Below are positions 6,548 to 15,294 of a DNA stretch of 31,286 nucleotides, piece after piece. Origin of the DNA: Avoscillospira sp045589035 (GTDB lineage Bacteria > Bacillota > Clostridia > Oscillospirales > Oscillospiraceae); NCBI GenBank assembly GCA_045589035.1, contig JAZNFJ010000130.1, forward strand, positions 1 to 31,286, given 5' to 3'. A program made the translations under genes and the position numbers. A model generated the notes under the pieces. That model was given only the letters and a program-made list of their open reading frames with translations, was not told the origin of the DNA and ran no database searches. Positions within the stretch are counted from its first letter, which is position 1. Every line of letters starts with the position of its first letter.

Positions 6548-9292
6548 TTAGCTGTTCAGATCTTTGTCCAGACAGCAGTTTTTGTACTTCTTTCCGCTGC
6601 CGCAGGGGCAGGGGTCATTGCGGCCAACCTTGGTCTTTTTGACCACAGGCTGTTTCTTTACGGTCTTGTCGCCAGTGCCGGTGGAGGTGATCTTTGCCAC
6701 CTTTTCCCGCTTCAGTTCTGTCTGGGGACGAACCTGGGTCAGGAACACACGGCGGACAACCTCTTCGCGGATGGCATCGATCATGGCTTCAAACATCTCG
6801 AAGCCTTCCCGCTTATATTCGATCACAGGATCCATCTGACCGTAGGAGCGCAGGACAATACCCTGCCGCAGGTCACTCATGGCATCCAGATGATCCATCC
6901 AGTATTCATCCACCACCCGCAGGGTGACCACCCGCTCCAGTTCCCGCAGAATGGGAGCGGTGAGAGCAGCTTCCCGGGCAGCATAGCTCTGCAGCATCCG
7001 GTTCAGCAGATCTTCGGTCATATCCTCATTGGACATGGAAGCCAGATCCTCGTCGGTCAGTGCCCATGCACCTTTGGGGAAATACAGATTCTCAAACTGT
7101 CCGCGAAGGGCATCAAATGCCTCCCGGTCAATGTGGGGCTGTTCGCCAAAGGCGGCAAAGACATGACTCTGGGCAACAGAGCGCATCATGCTGTGGATGG
7201 TCTTCTGCAGATCCTCACCGTCCAGAACCTGTCCGCGCTGACCGTAGATGACCTTACGCTGGGTGTTCATAACATCGTCATATTCCAGCACACTCTTTCT
7301 GGAGTGGAAATGACGGCTTTCCACAGTTTTCTGGGCATTTTCGATGGCGCCGGAGAGAATCTTTGCATCAATGGGGGTGTCTTCGTCCAAACCCAGGGTT
7401 TCCATCATGGCTTTGATCCGGTCAGAGCCGAACAGACGCATGATGTCGTCTTCCATAGACAGGTAGAACCGGGTTGCGCCGGGGTCGCCCTGACGGCCGG
7501 AACGGCCACGGAGCTGGTTGTCGATACGGCGGGATTCATGCCGCTCCGTACCGATGATAAACAGACCGCCAACAGCGCGGACAGCTTCCGCTTCCTTGCT
7601 GATAACTTCTTTATGCTCTTTGTAGACCTTTGCAAAGGCGGCTCTGGCCTCCAGAATGGCGGGGTCAGAGGTTTCGGCATAGGAAGTGCATTCCACGATC
7701 AGCTCTTCCGGCATGCCGGCTTTCCGCAGATCGCTGAGAGCGAGGAATTCCGGGTTACCGCCCAGCATAATATCGGTACCACGGCCTGCCATGTTGGTGG
7801 CAATGGTCACAGCGCCCAGCTTACCGGCCTGAGCAACGATCTCCGCTTCCTTTTCATGGTGCTTGGCATTCAGAACGTTGTGGGGCACGCCCTCTTTTTT
7901 CAGCAGTTTGCTGAGCAATTCCGACTTTTCAATGGAAACCGTACCAACCAGCACAGGCTGTCCCTTGGTATGGCATTCCTTGATCTGGCGGATGACAGCC
8001 CGGTATTTTCCCGCTTCGGTCTTGTAGACCACATCGGGGTCATCCAGTCTGGCAACAGGCTTGTTGGTGGGAATTTCAATGACATCCAGTTCATAGATAC
8101 CCTGGAATTCTTCTTCCTCCGTCAAAGCCGTACCGGTCATACCGGAAAGCTTGTTATACAGGCGGAAGAAATTCTGGAAGGTAATGGTGGCAAGGGTCTT
8201 GGATTCATTGGCCACTTCCAGACCTTCCTTGGCTTCAATGGCCTGATGCAGACCTTCGTTATAACGGCGGCCGTACATCAGTCGGCCGGTGAACTCGTCC
8301 ACGATGATCACCTGACCGTCCTTGACCACATAGTCAATGTCCTTCTTCATCAGGCCGCGGGCCTTCATGGCCTGGTTCAGATGGTGGGACAAGGTGGCAT
8401 TTTCCGGGTCAGACAGATTTTCCACAGCAAAGTGCTCCTCTGCCTTGGCAATGCCCTTCTGGGTCAGGGAAACCGTGCGGGACTTTTCATCCACAATATA
8501 GTCGCAGTCATACTGGTCCTGCAGTTCCTTTTCATCGGTGGTGGCAAAGACCTGCTTTTTCAGGCGGGAAACAAAGAAGTCCGCCATCTCATACAGCTTG
8601 GTGGAAGCTTCCCCACGGCCGGAAATAATCAGAGGGGTTCTGGCTTCATCGATCAGAATGGAGTCCACTTCGTCCACGATGACAAAGTTGTGACCTCTCT
8701 GCACCATCTCCTGCTTGTAGATGGCCATATTGTCACGGAGGTAGTCAAAGCCCAGTTCATTGTTGGTGCAGTAGGTGATGTCAGCATTGTAAGCGGCTCT
8801 GCGCTGGTCAGGGGTCATGCCATTGATGATCAGACCCACACTCAGGCCCATGTAGCGATAGACCTTGCCCATCCACTCGGAGTCACGCTTGGCCAGATAG
8901 TCGTTGACGGTGACGATATGCACACCTTTGCCGCTGAGGGCATTGAGGTAAGCGGGCAGAATGGCTACCAGAGTCTTGCCTTCACCGGTCTTCATTTCTG
9001 CAATACGGCCCTGGTGGAGGACAATACCGCCGATCAGCTGCACCCGATAGGGGCGCATACCCAGCACGCGGGAAGCTGCTTCCCGGATGGCGGCAAAGGC
9101 ATCCACCAGAATGTCGTCCAGGGTCTCACCCTGTTCCAGCCGGGCTTTCAGTTCCGGTGTTTTGGCCTTCAGTTCTTCATCAGTCAGTGTCTTATACTGC
9201 TCCTCCAGAGCAAGGATGGCATCCACCTGATTTGTGAATTTTTTAATCTCTCGCTCGGAGCGAGTGCCGAACAGTTTATCGAATAAACCCAT
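6548..9292 (-). CDS. secA: Preprotein translocase ATPase SecA
   Basis: 914 aa. Walker A is MKTGEGKT (about 100-107) and the DEAD-type Walker B is VDEVDSILIDEART (about 210). The FTGRLMYGRRYNEGLHQAIE segment (about 335-355) and nucleotide-binding fold 2 with TNMAGRGTD and QLRGRSGRQGDPG follow. The C-terminal zinc-binding SEC-C motif is CPCGSGKKYKNCC (about 895-907). SecA drives Sec-dependent export through SecYEG, and the window encodes several clients (lipoproteins, the SLH protein). ATG 9292 has AAAGGAAC upstream. It heads the long minus-strand directon. No frame damage is seen. Confidence 0.98.
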   Translation of the reverse strand: MGLFDKLFGTRSEREIKKFTNQVDAILALEEQYKTLTDEELKAKTPELKARLEQGETLDDILVDAFAAIREAASRVLGMRPYRVQLIGGIVLHQGRIAEMKTGEGKTLVAILPAYLNALSGKGVHIVTVNDYLAKRDSEWMGKVYRYMGLSVGLIINGMTPDQRRAAYNADITYCTNNELGFDYLRDNMAIYKQEMVQRGHNFVIVDEVDSILIDEARTPLIISGRGEASTKLYEMADFFVSRLKKQVFATTDEKELQDQYDCDYIVDEKSRTVSLTQKGIAKAEEHFAVENLSDPENATLSHHLNQAMKARGLMKKDIDYVVKDGQVIIVDEFTGRLMYGRRYNEGLHQAIEAKEGLEVANESKTLATITFQNFFRLYNKLSGMTGTALTEEEEFQGIYELDVIEIPTNKPVARLDDPDVVYKTEAGKYRAVIRQIKECHTKGQPVLVGTVSIEKSELLSKLLKKEGVPHNVLNAKHHEKEAEIVAQAGKLGAVTIATNMAGRGTDIMLGGNPEFLALSDLRKAGMPEELIVECTSYAETSDPAILEARAAFAKVYKEHKEVISKEAEAVRAVGGLFIIGTERHESRRIDNQLRGRSGRQGDPGATRFYLSMEDDIMRLFGSDRIKAMMETLGLDEDTPIDAKILSGAIENAQKTVESRHFHSRKSVLEYDDVMNTQRKVIYGQRGQVLDGEDLQKTIHSMMRSVAQSHVFAAFGEQPHIDREAFDALRGQFENLYFPKGAWALTDEDLASMSNEDMTEDLLNRMLQSYAAREAALTAPILRELERVVTLRVVDEYWMDHLDAMSDLRQGIVLRSYGQMDPVIEYKREGFEMFEAMIDAIREEVVRRVFLTQVRPQTELKREKVAKITSTGTGDKTVKKQPVVKKTKVGRNDPCPCGSGKKYKNCCLDKDLNS

Positions 9293-9332
9293 CTATTTCC
9301 GTTCCTTTCGGGAAAATATTATCATTCCACTT

Positions 9333-9366
9333 ATTCTACCACAAAATGAGGTGTAAAAAAAGGATA
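9333..9366 (-). promoter_or_regulatory. Extended -10 promoter of secA
   Basis: Minus strand: TAGAAT (9338-9333) preceded by TGG (extended -10), with a weak T-run -35 about 17 bp upstream. The TGTGGTA-AAT arrangement resembles the lspA promoter in this window. Confidence 0.6.
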
Positions 9367-9388
9367 ATTTGTGAACAATCTGTGGGTC

Positions 9389-9417
9389 TTTACAAAATTT
9401 AAGAATTATGTTAACAT
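9389..9417 (+). promoter_or_regulatory. Promoter of the SLH glycosidase gene
   Basis: TTTACA (9389-9394), 17-bp spacer, TAACAT (9412-9417) with a TGT extension. It is divergent from the secA promoter; the two share this 150-bp intergenic region. Confidence 0.65.
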
Positions 9418-9450
9418 GGGTCATCCACCTTTTTAGAAGGAGTGAAACAT

Positions 9451-11679
9451 ATGAAACGAAACTGGCTCAAACGGGGTGCGGCAGCGGCATTGGCAGTGTG
9501 CCTTCTGACGCAGAGTGCATCCGCGGCTGTGTTCCACAATAATAGTTTGCAGCTGACGAAGGATTTGCTGTTGGAGAGTACATACGCGGGGGAGGAAAAT
9601 TCCTCCACCCGGGAGAAAATTGTCACCTATACACCCGGTGGGGATGTGTGGCCCATGGTGGTCTACGGCGATAATCTTTATGGCCGCAGCACCATGGAAT
9701 ATATCCGGGAATATTTGGAAAACGAGGGACTTTCTGCTACAGCAGCCATCAATGCGGCATTTTTCGATATGTCCACCGGTATCCCCTACGGCATGGTGGT
9801 TACAGACGGCATTCTCCGCAGCGGTGGTGACGGTCAGACAGTCTGTATTTATGAAAATGGCAGACTGGAAATTGAAGAAACCATGCTGCGGACGGAAGTT
9901 CTCTGGAACGGACAGTCCATTGCAGTCAACTTCAATAAGGCGCTGACCAAGCAGAGCGGATATTGCCTGTATTCCCGGGATTATGACAGCAGAACGAAAA
10001 ACGGCATTTCTTCCTACAATGTGATTTTGCAGGCAGAGCGGGGACAGCTGAAGGTTTCCGATCAACTGCAGGCAACGGTAACGCAGATCGTGTCCGATGT
10101 GACCTCCTGCACCATTCCGGAGGGCTGTTTCGTCCTTTCTCTGGCAACAGAAACGGACTATACCACCGCCATGGAGCAGATGCAGCAGATCACTGTAGGC
10201 GATACGGTGACCATTTCCACAAGTATCAAACGGGGCAGCGAGAACCTTCAATATGCTGTCGGTGCCGGCGATCTTTTGGTAGACAACGGTGTTGCCCAGA
10301 GCGAGTTTAAACTGGACAGTGCGAAGAAGCAGGCTGCCAGAACAGCCATTGGCATCAAGCGCAATGGCGATGTGGTCTGTTTTACCGTGGATAAGCGCAG
10401 CGGTTCTGACGGTATGACCCTGGAACAGCTTGCCCAGCGAATGATAGATCTGGGGTGCGTGAAAGCGGTCAATCTGGATGGCGGCGGTTCCACTACAGCC
10501 GGTGCGGTCCTGCCCGGTGATGCAGCTTTTGGCATCATTAACGATCCTGCCGACGGCGCCCAGCGTCCCTGCGCCAACTTCCTGTTCTTTGTCCGGGAAA
10601 CGGCTCCCGCCGGTCCTGCCGCCAGACTGCATCTGTACCCCTATGATGCAGCGGTGCTCCCCGGCGGTCAGGTGGAACTGACGGTGAAGGCTACGGATGC
10701 TGACTACCGTGCAGCGCAGGTGCCCGGTGAAGTGTCTTTCTCTGCAACAGGCGGTTCCGTTACCAATTCTGTCTTTACAGCCTCTCAGCCGGGCAAGGTG
10801 CAGATCATTGCTACGGCAGGCGGTATTTCCGGCTCTGCAGAGGTGCAGGTGGTACAGACGCCTACGGATATGACGGTGCTGAACGATGCGGGCAGGGAAG
10901 TGAAGGAAATTCTGCTGGAAGTGGGCGGCTCTGTGGATCTGACCGCTAAAGCCGAGTATTACGGCATGGAATTGGCAGCCCAGGACACTTCTTTCCGATG
11001 GGAAATTTCTGAAAGCCTTGGTACAGTGGACGAAAACGGTGTTCTGACGGCTGTGGCTGAAGGCAAGGGTGCGTTGGTGGTCACCTGCGGTCAGCAGATT
11101 AAATCGATTGCGGTGGAGATCCGCGCCAATCCCTTTGCCGATACTCAAAACCACTGGGCAAGAAGCCCCATTGCACAGATGTACTTTAAGGGTGTCCTCC
11201 AGGGCTCCGGCGGTACAGACGGTATTCTGTACTACAGACCGGATGATTCCATGACCCGGCAGGAATTTGTGGTATCCATGGTCCGTGCATCCGGTGTGGA
11301 TGTGGAGGATTACAAGGATGAGGAACTGCCCTTCGAGGATCTTTCCGCCATTGCAGACTGGGCATTGGATGCCGTGCGGGCTGCTTATGGACTGGGGTGG
11401 TTCACCGGCAGCGGCAAGGGCGAGAAACTTTATGCCCAGCCCATTGCCACCATTACCAGAGAAGCTGCCATGACCATGCTGGCCAGAAGCATTTCTGCTT
11501 CCTCTGAGTCCGATGCCTTGGAGCAGTTTACCGATGCCAGCCGCGTGTCTGACTGGGCAGAAGCAGCACTGACTGCCATGGTGGAGCGGAATATCATCAA
11601 CGGCATTGACGGCAAGCTGGTGCCGCAGGGCAATGTGACCCGGGCACAGGTTGCAAAAATGCTCTATATGATGCAGTAA
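9451..11679 (+). CDS. Secreted phosphodiester glycosidase (NAGPA domain) with three SLH modules
   Basis: 742 aa from ATG 9451, chosen because AGAAGGAG (9435-9442) is well spaced; an in-frame GTG at 9442 overlaps it. A Sec signal peptide (MKRNWLKRG, hydrophobic core, ASA cleavage) is followed by a NAGPA/phosphodiester glycosidase domain (about 60-385) with AAINAAFFD, PYGMVVTDG and the hallmark VNLDGGGSTTAGA. An Ig-like region (about 390-550) follows, then three C-terminal SLH modules beginning near FADTQNHWA, FEDLSAIADWA and FTDASRVSDWA, each ending in an R-x-E/Q-type TRQE, TREA or TRAQ motif. SLH modules bind pyruvylated secondary wall polymer. The enzyme is therefore wall-anchored and probably trims phosphodiester-linked sugars on its own or foreign glycopolymers; the substrate is unknown. 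Confidence 0.88.
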   Translation: MKRNWLKRGAAAALAVCLLTQSASAAVFHNNSLQLTKDLLLESTYAGEENSSTREKIVTYTPGGDVWPMVVYGDNLYGRSTMEYIREYLENEGLSATAAINAAFFDMSTGIPYGMVVTDGILRSGGDGQTVCIYENGRLEIEETMLRTEVLWNGQSIAVNFNKALTKQSGYCLYSRDYDSRTKNGISSYNVILQAERGQLKVSDQLQATVTQIVSDVTSCTIPEGCFVLSLATETDYTTAMEQMQQITVGDTVTISTSIKRGSENLQYAVGAGDLLVDNGVAQSEFKLDSAKKQAARTAIGIKRNGDVVCFTVDKRSGSDGMTLEQLAQRMIDLGCVKAVNLDGGGSTTAGAVLPGDAAFGIINDPADGAQRPCANFLFFVRETAPAGPAARLHLYPYDAAVLPGGQVELTVKATDADYRAAQVPGEVSFSATGGSVTNSVFTASQPGKVQIIATAGGISGSAEVQVVQTPTDMTVLNDAGREVKEILLEVGGSVDLTAKAEYYGMELAAQDTSFRWEISESLGTVDENGVLTAVAEGKGALVVTCGQQIKSIAVEIRANPFADTQNHWARSPIAQMYFKGVLQGSGGTDGILYYRPDDSMTRQEFVVSMVRASGVDVEDYKDEELPFEDLSAIADWALDAVRAAYGLGWFTGSGKGEKLYAQPIATITREAAMTMLARSISASSESDALEQFTDASRVSDWAEAALTAMVERNIINGIDGKLVPQGNVTRAQVAKMLYMMQ

Positions 11680-11681
11680 AA

Positions 11682-11711
11682 TTGACAGACCCCGCCTTTC
11701 TGTGATAGGAT
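11682..11711 (+). promoter_or_regulatory. Putative rsmA promoter threaded through a terminator hairpin
   Basis: TTGACA (11682-11687), 18-bp spacer, TAGGAT (11706-11711). The spacer contains the 5' arm of the terminator and the -10 lies in its loop, so transcripts would start near 11718 inside the 3' arm. Confidence 0.55.
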
Positions 11712-11735
11712 AAGCCACAGAAAGGCGGGGATTTA
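11690..11735 (+). terminator. Terminator of the SLH gene overlapping the rsmA leader
   Basis: Perfect 15-bp stem CCCCGCCTTTCTGTG (11690-11704) / CACAGAAAGGCGGGG (11716-11730) with an 11-base loop, followed by a short ATTTAT tail. The 3' arm contains the AAAGGCGGGG purine run serving as the rsmA ribosome site. The T-tract is short, so some read-through is possible. Confidence 0.75.
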
Positions 11736-11737
11736 TC

Positions 11738-12601
11738 ATGGATCTTTGCAACATCAACGATATCAAGGACCTGCTGGGTCGCCATGGCTTTCATTTTTCC
11801 AAAGCCAAAGGCCAGAACTTTCTGACCCAGAGTTGGGTCCCTCAGAATATTGCCATGGAAGCCGGTGTGGATGACACCTGCGGTGTATTGGAGATCGGCC
11901 CCGGTATGGGACCTCTGACCCAGCAGCTTTGCCTACGGGCGAAGAAGGTCGTGGCGGTGGAAGTGGATCTGAAGCTGAAGCCTGTGCTGGCAGAAACCAT
12001 GGCACCTTATGACAATCTGGAGATCATCTTCGGGGATGTGCTGAAGCAGGACATTGCCGCTTTGGTCAAGGAAAAGTTTGATGACCTGCGGCCCAAGGCC
12101 TGTGCCAATCTGCCCTATTATATCACTTCAGATATTCTGGCGGCGCTGCTGGAAGCCAAATGCTTCGAATCCGTTACCGTTATGGTGCAGAAGGAAGTGG
12201 CCCAGCGGATTTGTGCCAGACCCGGTACAGCCGCCTACGGCGCATTTACCGTGTTCTGCCAGTATTATACAGAGCCGGAGATTCTGTTCGATGTGCCGCC
12301 CCATTGCTTCATCCCTCAGCCTAAGGTCACCTCGGCGGTCCTGCATCTGCAGGTGCGAAAAGAGCCTGCCTGTTCCGTGAAGGATGAAACCATGTTCTTC
12401 AAGGTGGTCCGCGCTAGCTTTGCGCAGAGAAGAAAGACGCTGGTCAACGGACTTTCCGCAGTCTTCGGCAATCTCGGCAAGGAACAGCTGACACAAATTC
12501 TTCTGGACTGCGGATTTACCGCCAATGTCCGCGGTGAAACCCTGTCTTTGGCAGAGTTTGCACGGCTGGCAGATGCGATTGGCGAAGCGATAGCTAAATA
12601 A
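11738..12601 (+). CDS. rsmA: 16S rRNA (adenine1518-N6/adenine1519-N6) dimethyltransferase
   Basis: 287 aa, standard length for RsmA/KsgA. Motifs in order: KAKGQNFL near residue 25, SAM-binding VLEIGPGMGPLT (about 50-61), VAVEVD (acidic loop binding the SAM ribose), GDVL, and the catalytic NLPYYI (about 120) of adenine N6-dimethyltransferases. The C-terminal helical domain contains VRASFAQRRKTLVN. It dimethylates two adjacent adenines in helix 45 of 16S rRNA late in 30S assembly. The ribosome site lies in the 3' arm of the upstream terminator (see findings). It is monocistronic and converges on the metallopeptidase gene. Confidence 0.96.
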   Translation: MDLCNINDIKDLLGRHGFHFSKAKGQNFLTQSWVPQNIAMEAGVDDTCGVLEIGPGMGPLTQQLCLRAKKVVAVEVDLKLKPVLAETMAPYDNLEIIFGDVLKQDIAALVKEKFDDLRPKACANLPYYITSDILAALLEAKCFESVTVMVQKEVAQRICARPGTAAYGAFTVFCQYYTEPEILFDVPPHCFIPQPKVTSAVLHLQVRKEPACSVKDETMFFKVVRASFAQRRKTLVNGLSAVFGNLGKEQLTQILLDCGFTANVRGETLSLAEFARLADAIGEAIAK

Positions 12602-12640
12602 AAATAAGAACTGTACCGGATGGTACAGTTCTTATTTTTT
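12601..12640. terminator. Bidirectional terminator between rsmA and the metallopeptidase gene
   Basis: Perfect 17-bp inverted repeat AAAATAAGAACTGTACC / GGTACAGTTCTTATTTT with a GGAT tetraloop, starting at the last base of the rsmA stop. The minus-strand gene's stop (12632-12634) lies inside the other arm. Confidence 0.88.
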
Positions 12641-13429
12641 GATCTTGAGGATTCGCAAAACTTTGTTGAAGCAGATCTTTGCCCAACGGATGTAAGTGGG
12701 GAAGAATAGGGAAGTGTATCGTTTCTGGGGCCTTGCCAGAAAATCTGTCAGCTTTTTCAGGGTGTTTTCCCATTCTGCCAGCACCAAGGTTTCATCCGGT
12801 TTGTGCCATTTGTGATAGCCAACCCCCAGATTGACACCGCAGATCCGTCTGCAGAGAATTTGCAGATCGCATCCGCCGTTGGTTTTGCTGTCTATAAAAC
12901 CAAGATCCTGCTCAATATAGGATTTGAATTTCTTTGTATTATCTACCTGATTGAACAGGCAGCAGTCCGTGCCTTTCCAGTCCAGTTCTGCCATCCAGCA
13001 ATGGCGGTTTAGTTCCCGGAACAGCTTGGGATTGCTCTTTTTTAAGAATTTGGCACCGTGCTTGCCGAATTCTTCACCGTCTACAAGGACGATGCTGTGT
13101 CCGCAGTCTTTCAGCTGCCAGAGCATGGCGCAGCCGGCTCTGCAGTCAGCGCCGATACCGCAGCTTTCTGTGCCGCTTTTGAAGATACCATCTTCCAACA
13201 GAACTTCGTGCTCACCGGTAAAGTTTTTTTTGTAGGAACGATCCCAGACCGTATCCATATGTGCCACCAGTACTACCCGGTCTTTTCGGGTTCCGGGCAG
13301 ATAGACATATCGCTGCAAGGGCTTTTCTCCCTGTCCGCAGACAGCGCCGGGCAGTCCGGCAAACCGATCAAAGACAGCATCTCCGCTGTCCAACGGCATA
13401 TTCAGAAAATCAAACAGCAGATCTTTCAT
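12632..13429 (-). CDS. M20/M28-type zinc metallopeptidase-like protein
   Basis: 265 aa. The di-zinc peptidase pattern is recognisable: VLVAHMDTVWD (first His and Asp), GIGADCRAGCA (bridging Asp region, with Cys where GADD usually has the second Asp), VDGEEFGKHGAKF (Glu-Glu catalytic base and ligand), and HKWHKPDE near the C terminus (last His ligand). It lacks the usual dimerisation/lid insertion, has no signal peptide, and ends in a basic tail. The family includes aminopeptidases, deacylases and carboxypeptidases; substrate unknown. Its ATG overlaps the glycosyltransferase stop by ATGA, so the pair is translationally coupled, suggesting a shared glycan or peptidoglycan-modifying task (inference). 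Confidence 0.7.
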   Translation of the reverse strand: MKDLLFDFLNMPLDSGDAVFDRFAGLPGAVCGQGEKPLQRYVYLPGTRKDRVVLVAHMDTVWDRSYKKNFTGEHEVLLEDGIFKSGTESCGIGADCRAGCAMLWQLKDCGHSIVLVDGEEFGKHGAKFLKKSNPKLFRELNRHCWMAELDWKGTDCCLFNQVDNTKKFKSYIEQDLGFIDSKTNGGCDLQILCRRICGVNLGVGYHKWHKPDETLVLAEWENTLKKLTDFLARPQKRYTSLFFPTYIRWAKICFNKVLRILKIKK

Positions 13430-14385
13430 TTCAGTTTATCCTTTAAGCGGAGCAAGGCCAATGCCGTTGCAGGAAAAAAACAAAACATCCCATAAAAAAA
13501 TTTACTCTGCACAGGCAATGCACGCATGATCTCTTTTCGATATTTCCGCAGTACCTGACACATTTTTTTGCTGTCTTCGCTATAGGGTTTGTGCTTGCGG
13601 ATACAGGTGGTAAAGGAGGCAAAAGCATCCCGTTTCTGAATATCAGCGTACTGTTTACGGCCGAAACGTTCCTCGCTTTTCCAAACCAGTTCCCGGCGGT
13701 AGAAGCGAGACCAGAAAGCATTGTAATCATAATTCCAAGAAGTGTTATTTTGGTGTAGTCTCTGGTAGTACCATACTTCTTCCAGAAAAAAACAGGCTGT
13801 CCCCTTTACCAGATTTTCATAGAGGAAGAAGTAATCTTCGCCTATAAACAAATTCGTTTTAAATCTGGTGTTAGCAATGTAATCTGTTCGTATCATCGTG
13901 CCAATCAAGAGGGAAAGATGCGCATCTCCGCCAAAGAGTGCAGCCAGTGTATCTCCGTGAGAGTGGCGGAAGGTGTGTCCGAGGGACGAGGTATCGCCGT
14001 ACTGAATGCTATTCCAGTTGTTTTCACGATATTTCTTTGTTTTTGTCGTGGCCATATCTGCATTTCCGGTTTCGAGAGCGATGACAAGAGTTTCCAACAG
14101 CATAGGATGGATGATATCATCGCTATCCAGAAAGAAAACATACTCACCGGTTGCGGCATCCAAGGCAATGTTTCTGGCTGCGGATACACCTTTGTGCTCT
14201 CCTGCAAAAACTTTAATTCTTGCATCGTCAGCAGCCATTTTGCTGCAGATACTTCCTGTGTTATCTGTGGAACCGTCATCCACAAGAATGATTTCAAAGT
14301 CCTGATAACTCTGCGCCAAAACAGAACGCAAACATTCTTCAATATATTTCTCTCGGTTATAAACGGGAATAATGACAGAAACCAT
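13426..14385 (-). CDS. Family 2 glycosyltransferase
   Basis: 319 aa. The GT-A fold begins MVSVIIPVYNREKYIEECL, then EIILVDDGSTDNT, GVSAARNIALDAATGEYV and the metal-binding FLDSDD (D87-x-D89). The C-terminal half is variable, with aromatic/acidic EDYFFLYENL and a basic tail; no clear multi-pass membrane domain is present, though LPVQSKFFYGMFCFFPATAL could associate with membrane. GT2 enzymes add sugars from nucleotide-sugar donors to cell-surface glycans; acceptor unknown. It starts 9 bp after the rluD stop and overlaps the metallopeptidase start, so it belongs to the lspA-rluD unit. Confidence 0.9.
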   Translation of the reverse strand: MVSVIIPVYNREKYIEECLRSVLAQSYQDFEIILVDDGSTDNTGSICSKMAADDARIKVFAGEHKGVSAARNIALDAATGEYVFFLDSDDIIHPMLLETLVIALETGNADMATTKTKKYRENNWNSIQYGDTSSLGHTFRHSHGDTLAALFGGDAHLSLLIGTMIRTDYIANTRFKTNLFIGEDYFFLYENLVKGTACFFLEEVWYYQRLHQNNTSWNYDYNAFWSRFYRRELVWKSEERFGRKQYADIQKRDAFASFTTCIRKHKPYSEDSKKMCQVLRKYRKEIMRALPVQSKFFYGMFCFFPATALALLRLKDKLK

Positions 14386-14394
14386 AGAAAAACC

Positions 14395-15294
14395 TTACTT
14401 TCTCAGCTTTTTCAGTACTTCTTCGAAATAATCCGGCAGGGGGCAGGAAACCGTGACGGCCTCGCCGGTTCTGGGGTGACGGAAGGTCAGTTCCTTGGCA
14501 TGAAGGCACTGGCTGTGCTGACCCAGTTCCGGCCTTTTTGACCCGTAGACCATGTCGCCTAAGATGGGGTGTTTCCGCCAGGAAAGATGGACACGAATTT
14601 GGTGGGTTCGTCCCGTTTCCAGCCGGCATTGCACCATGGTGTAGCCGGAAAACCGCTCCAGTACCTGCCAATGGGTCACGGCATGTTTGCTGTTTTTCTC
14701 GGTCACGGCCATTCGCTTCCGGTCCGTGGGATGGCGGCCAATGGGAGCGTCGATGATGCCACTGTCCTCCTTGATGCCGCCGACCACAATACATACATAA
14801 GTCCTGCGAAGGGAGTGATCCTGCAGCTGTTCAGCCAAAGATTGATGGGCAAAATCATTTTTTGCCACGATCAGAAGTCCGGAAGTGTCCATATCGATGC
14901 GGTGGACAATACCGGGACGCAGCTGACCGTTGATGCCGGACAGGCGATCCTTGCAGTGGTACATCAGTCCGTTGACCAGCGTACCGGACCAATGTCCGGC
15001 AGCAGGGTGCACCACCAATCCCTTGGGCTTGTTGATCACCAGCACATCGTCATCCTCGTAGACAATATCCAGCGGAATATCTTCCGGCAGAATGTCCACT
15101 TCCTGCACTTCCGGCAGTTCCACTTCCAGAAGATCCCCTTCTAAGAGCTTTTCGTTCTTTTTGATGGGTCTGCCGTCGCGGGTGACAAGCCCTTCTTCCA
15201 GCAGCTTCTGGGCTGCGCTTCGGCTCAGTTCCGGACACAGCCGTGCCAAAGCCGCATCGGCCCGTTCGCCGGATCGGTCAATTTCCAGAACCAT
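14395..15294 (-). CDS. rluD: 23S rRNA pseudouridine synthase, RluA/RluD family
   Basis: 299 aa from ATG 15294, which has AAAGGAG at good spacing; the longer open frame upstream has no ribosome site and runs inside lspA. An N-terminal S4-like domain (SRSAAQKLLEEGLVTRDGR) precedes the catalytic domain with VVHPAAGHWSGTLVNGL, the catalytic HRIDMDTSGLLI (Asp134), and C-terminal RLETGRTHQIRVHL. The family isomerises uridines in 23S rRNA (helix 69 for RluD), though Firmicute paralogues differ in target, so the exact site is uncertain. It overlaps the 3' end of lspA by 17 bp, a common lspA-rluD arrangement in Bacillota. Confidence 0.92.
   Translation of the reverse strand: MVLEIDRSGERADAALARLCPELSRSAAQKLLEEGLVTRDGRPIKKNEKLLEGDLLEVELPEVQEVDILPEDIPLDIVYEDDDVLVINKPKGLVVHPAAGHWSGTLVNGLMYHCKDRLSGINGQLRPGIVHRIDMDTSGLLIVAKNDFAHQSLAEQLQDHSLRRTYVCIVVGGIKEDSGIIDAPIGRHPTDRKRMAVTEKNSKHAVTHWQVLERFSGYTMVQCRLETGRTHQIRVHLSWRKHPILGDMVYGSKRPELGQHSQCLHAKELTFRHPRTGEAVTVSCPLPDYFEEVLKKLRK

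Noticed and set aside
6533..9286. A 917-codon open frame on the plus strand opposite secA
   Set aside because: Mirror of secA produced by codon bias; its composition (runs of His/Gln/Phe/Gly) matches no protein family, while secA has all its motifs.
9433..11766. 777-codon open frame opposite the SLH glycosidase
   Set aside because: Antisense shadow; no domain pattern, whereas the plus strand has a signal peptide, NAGPA and SLH motifs.
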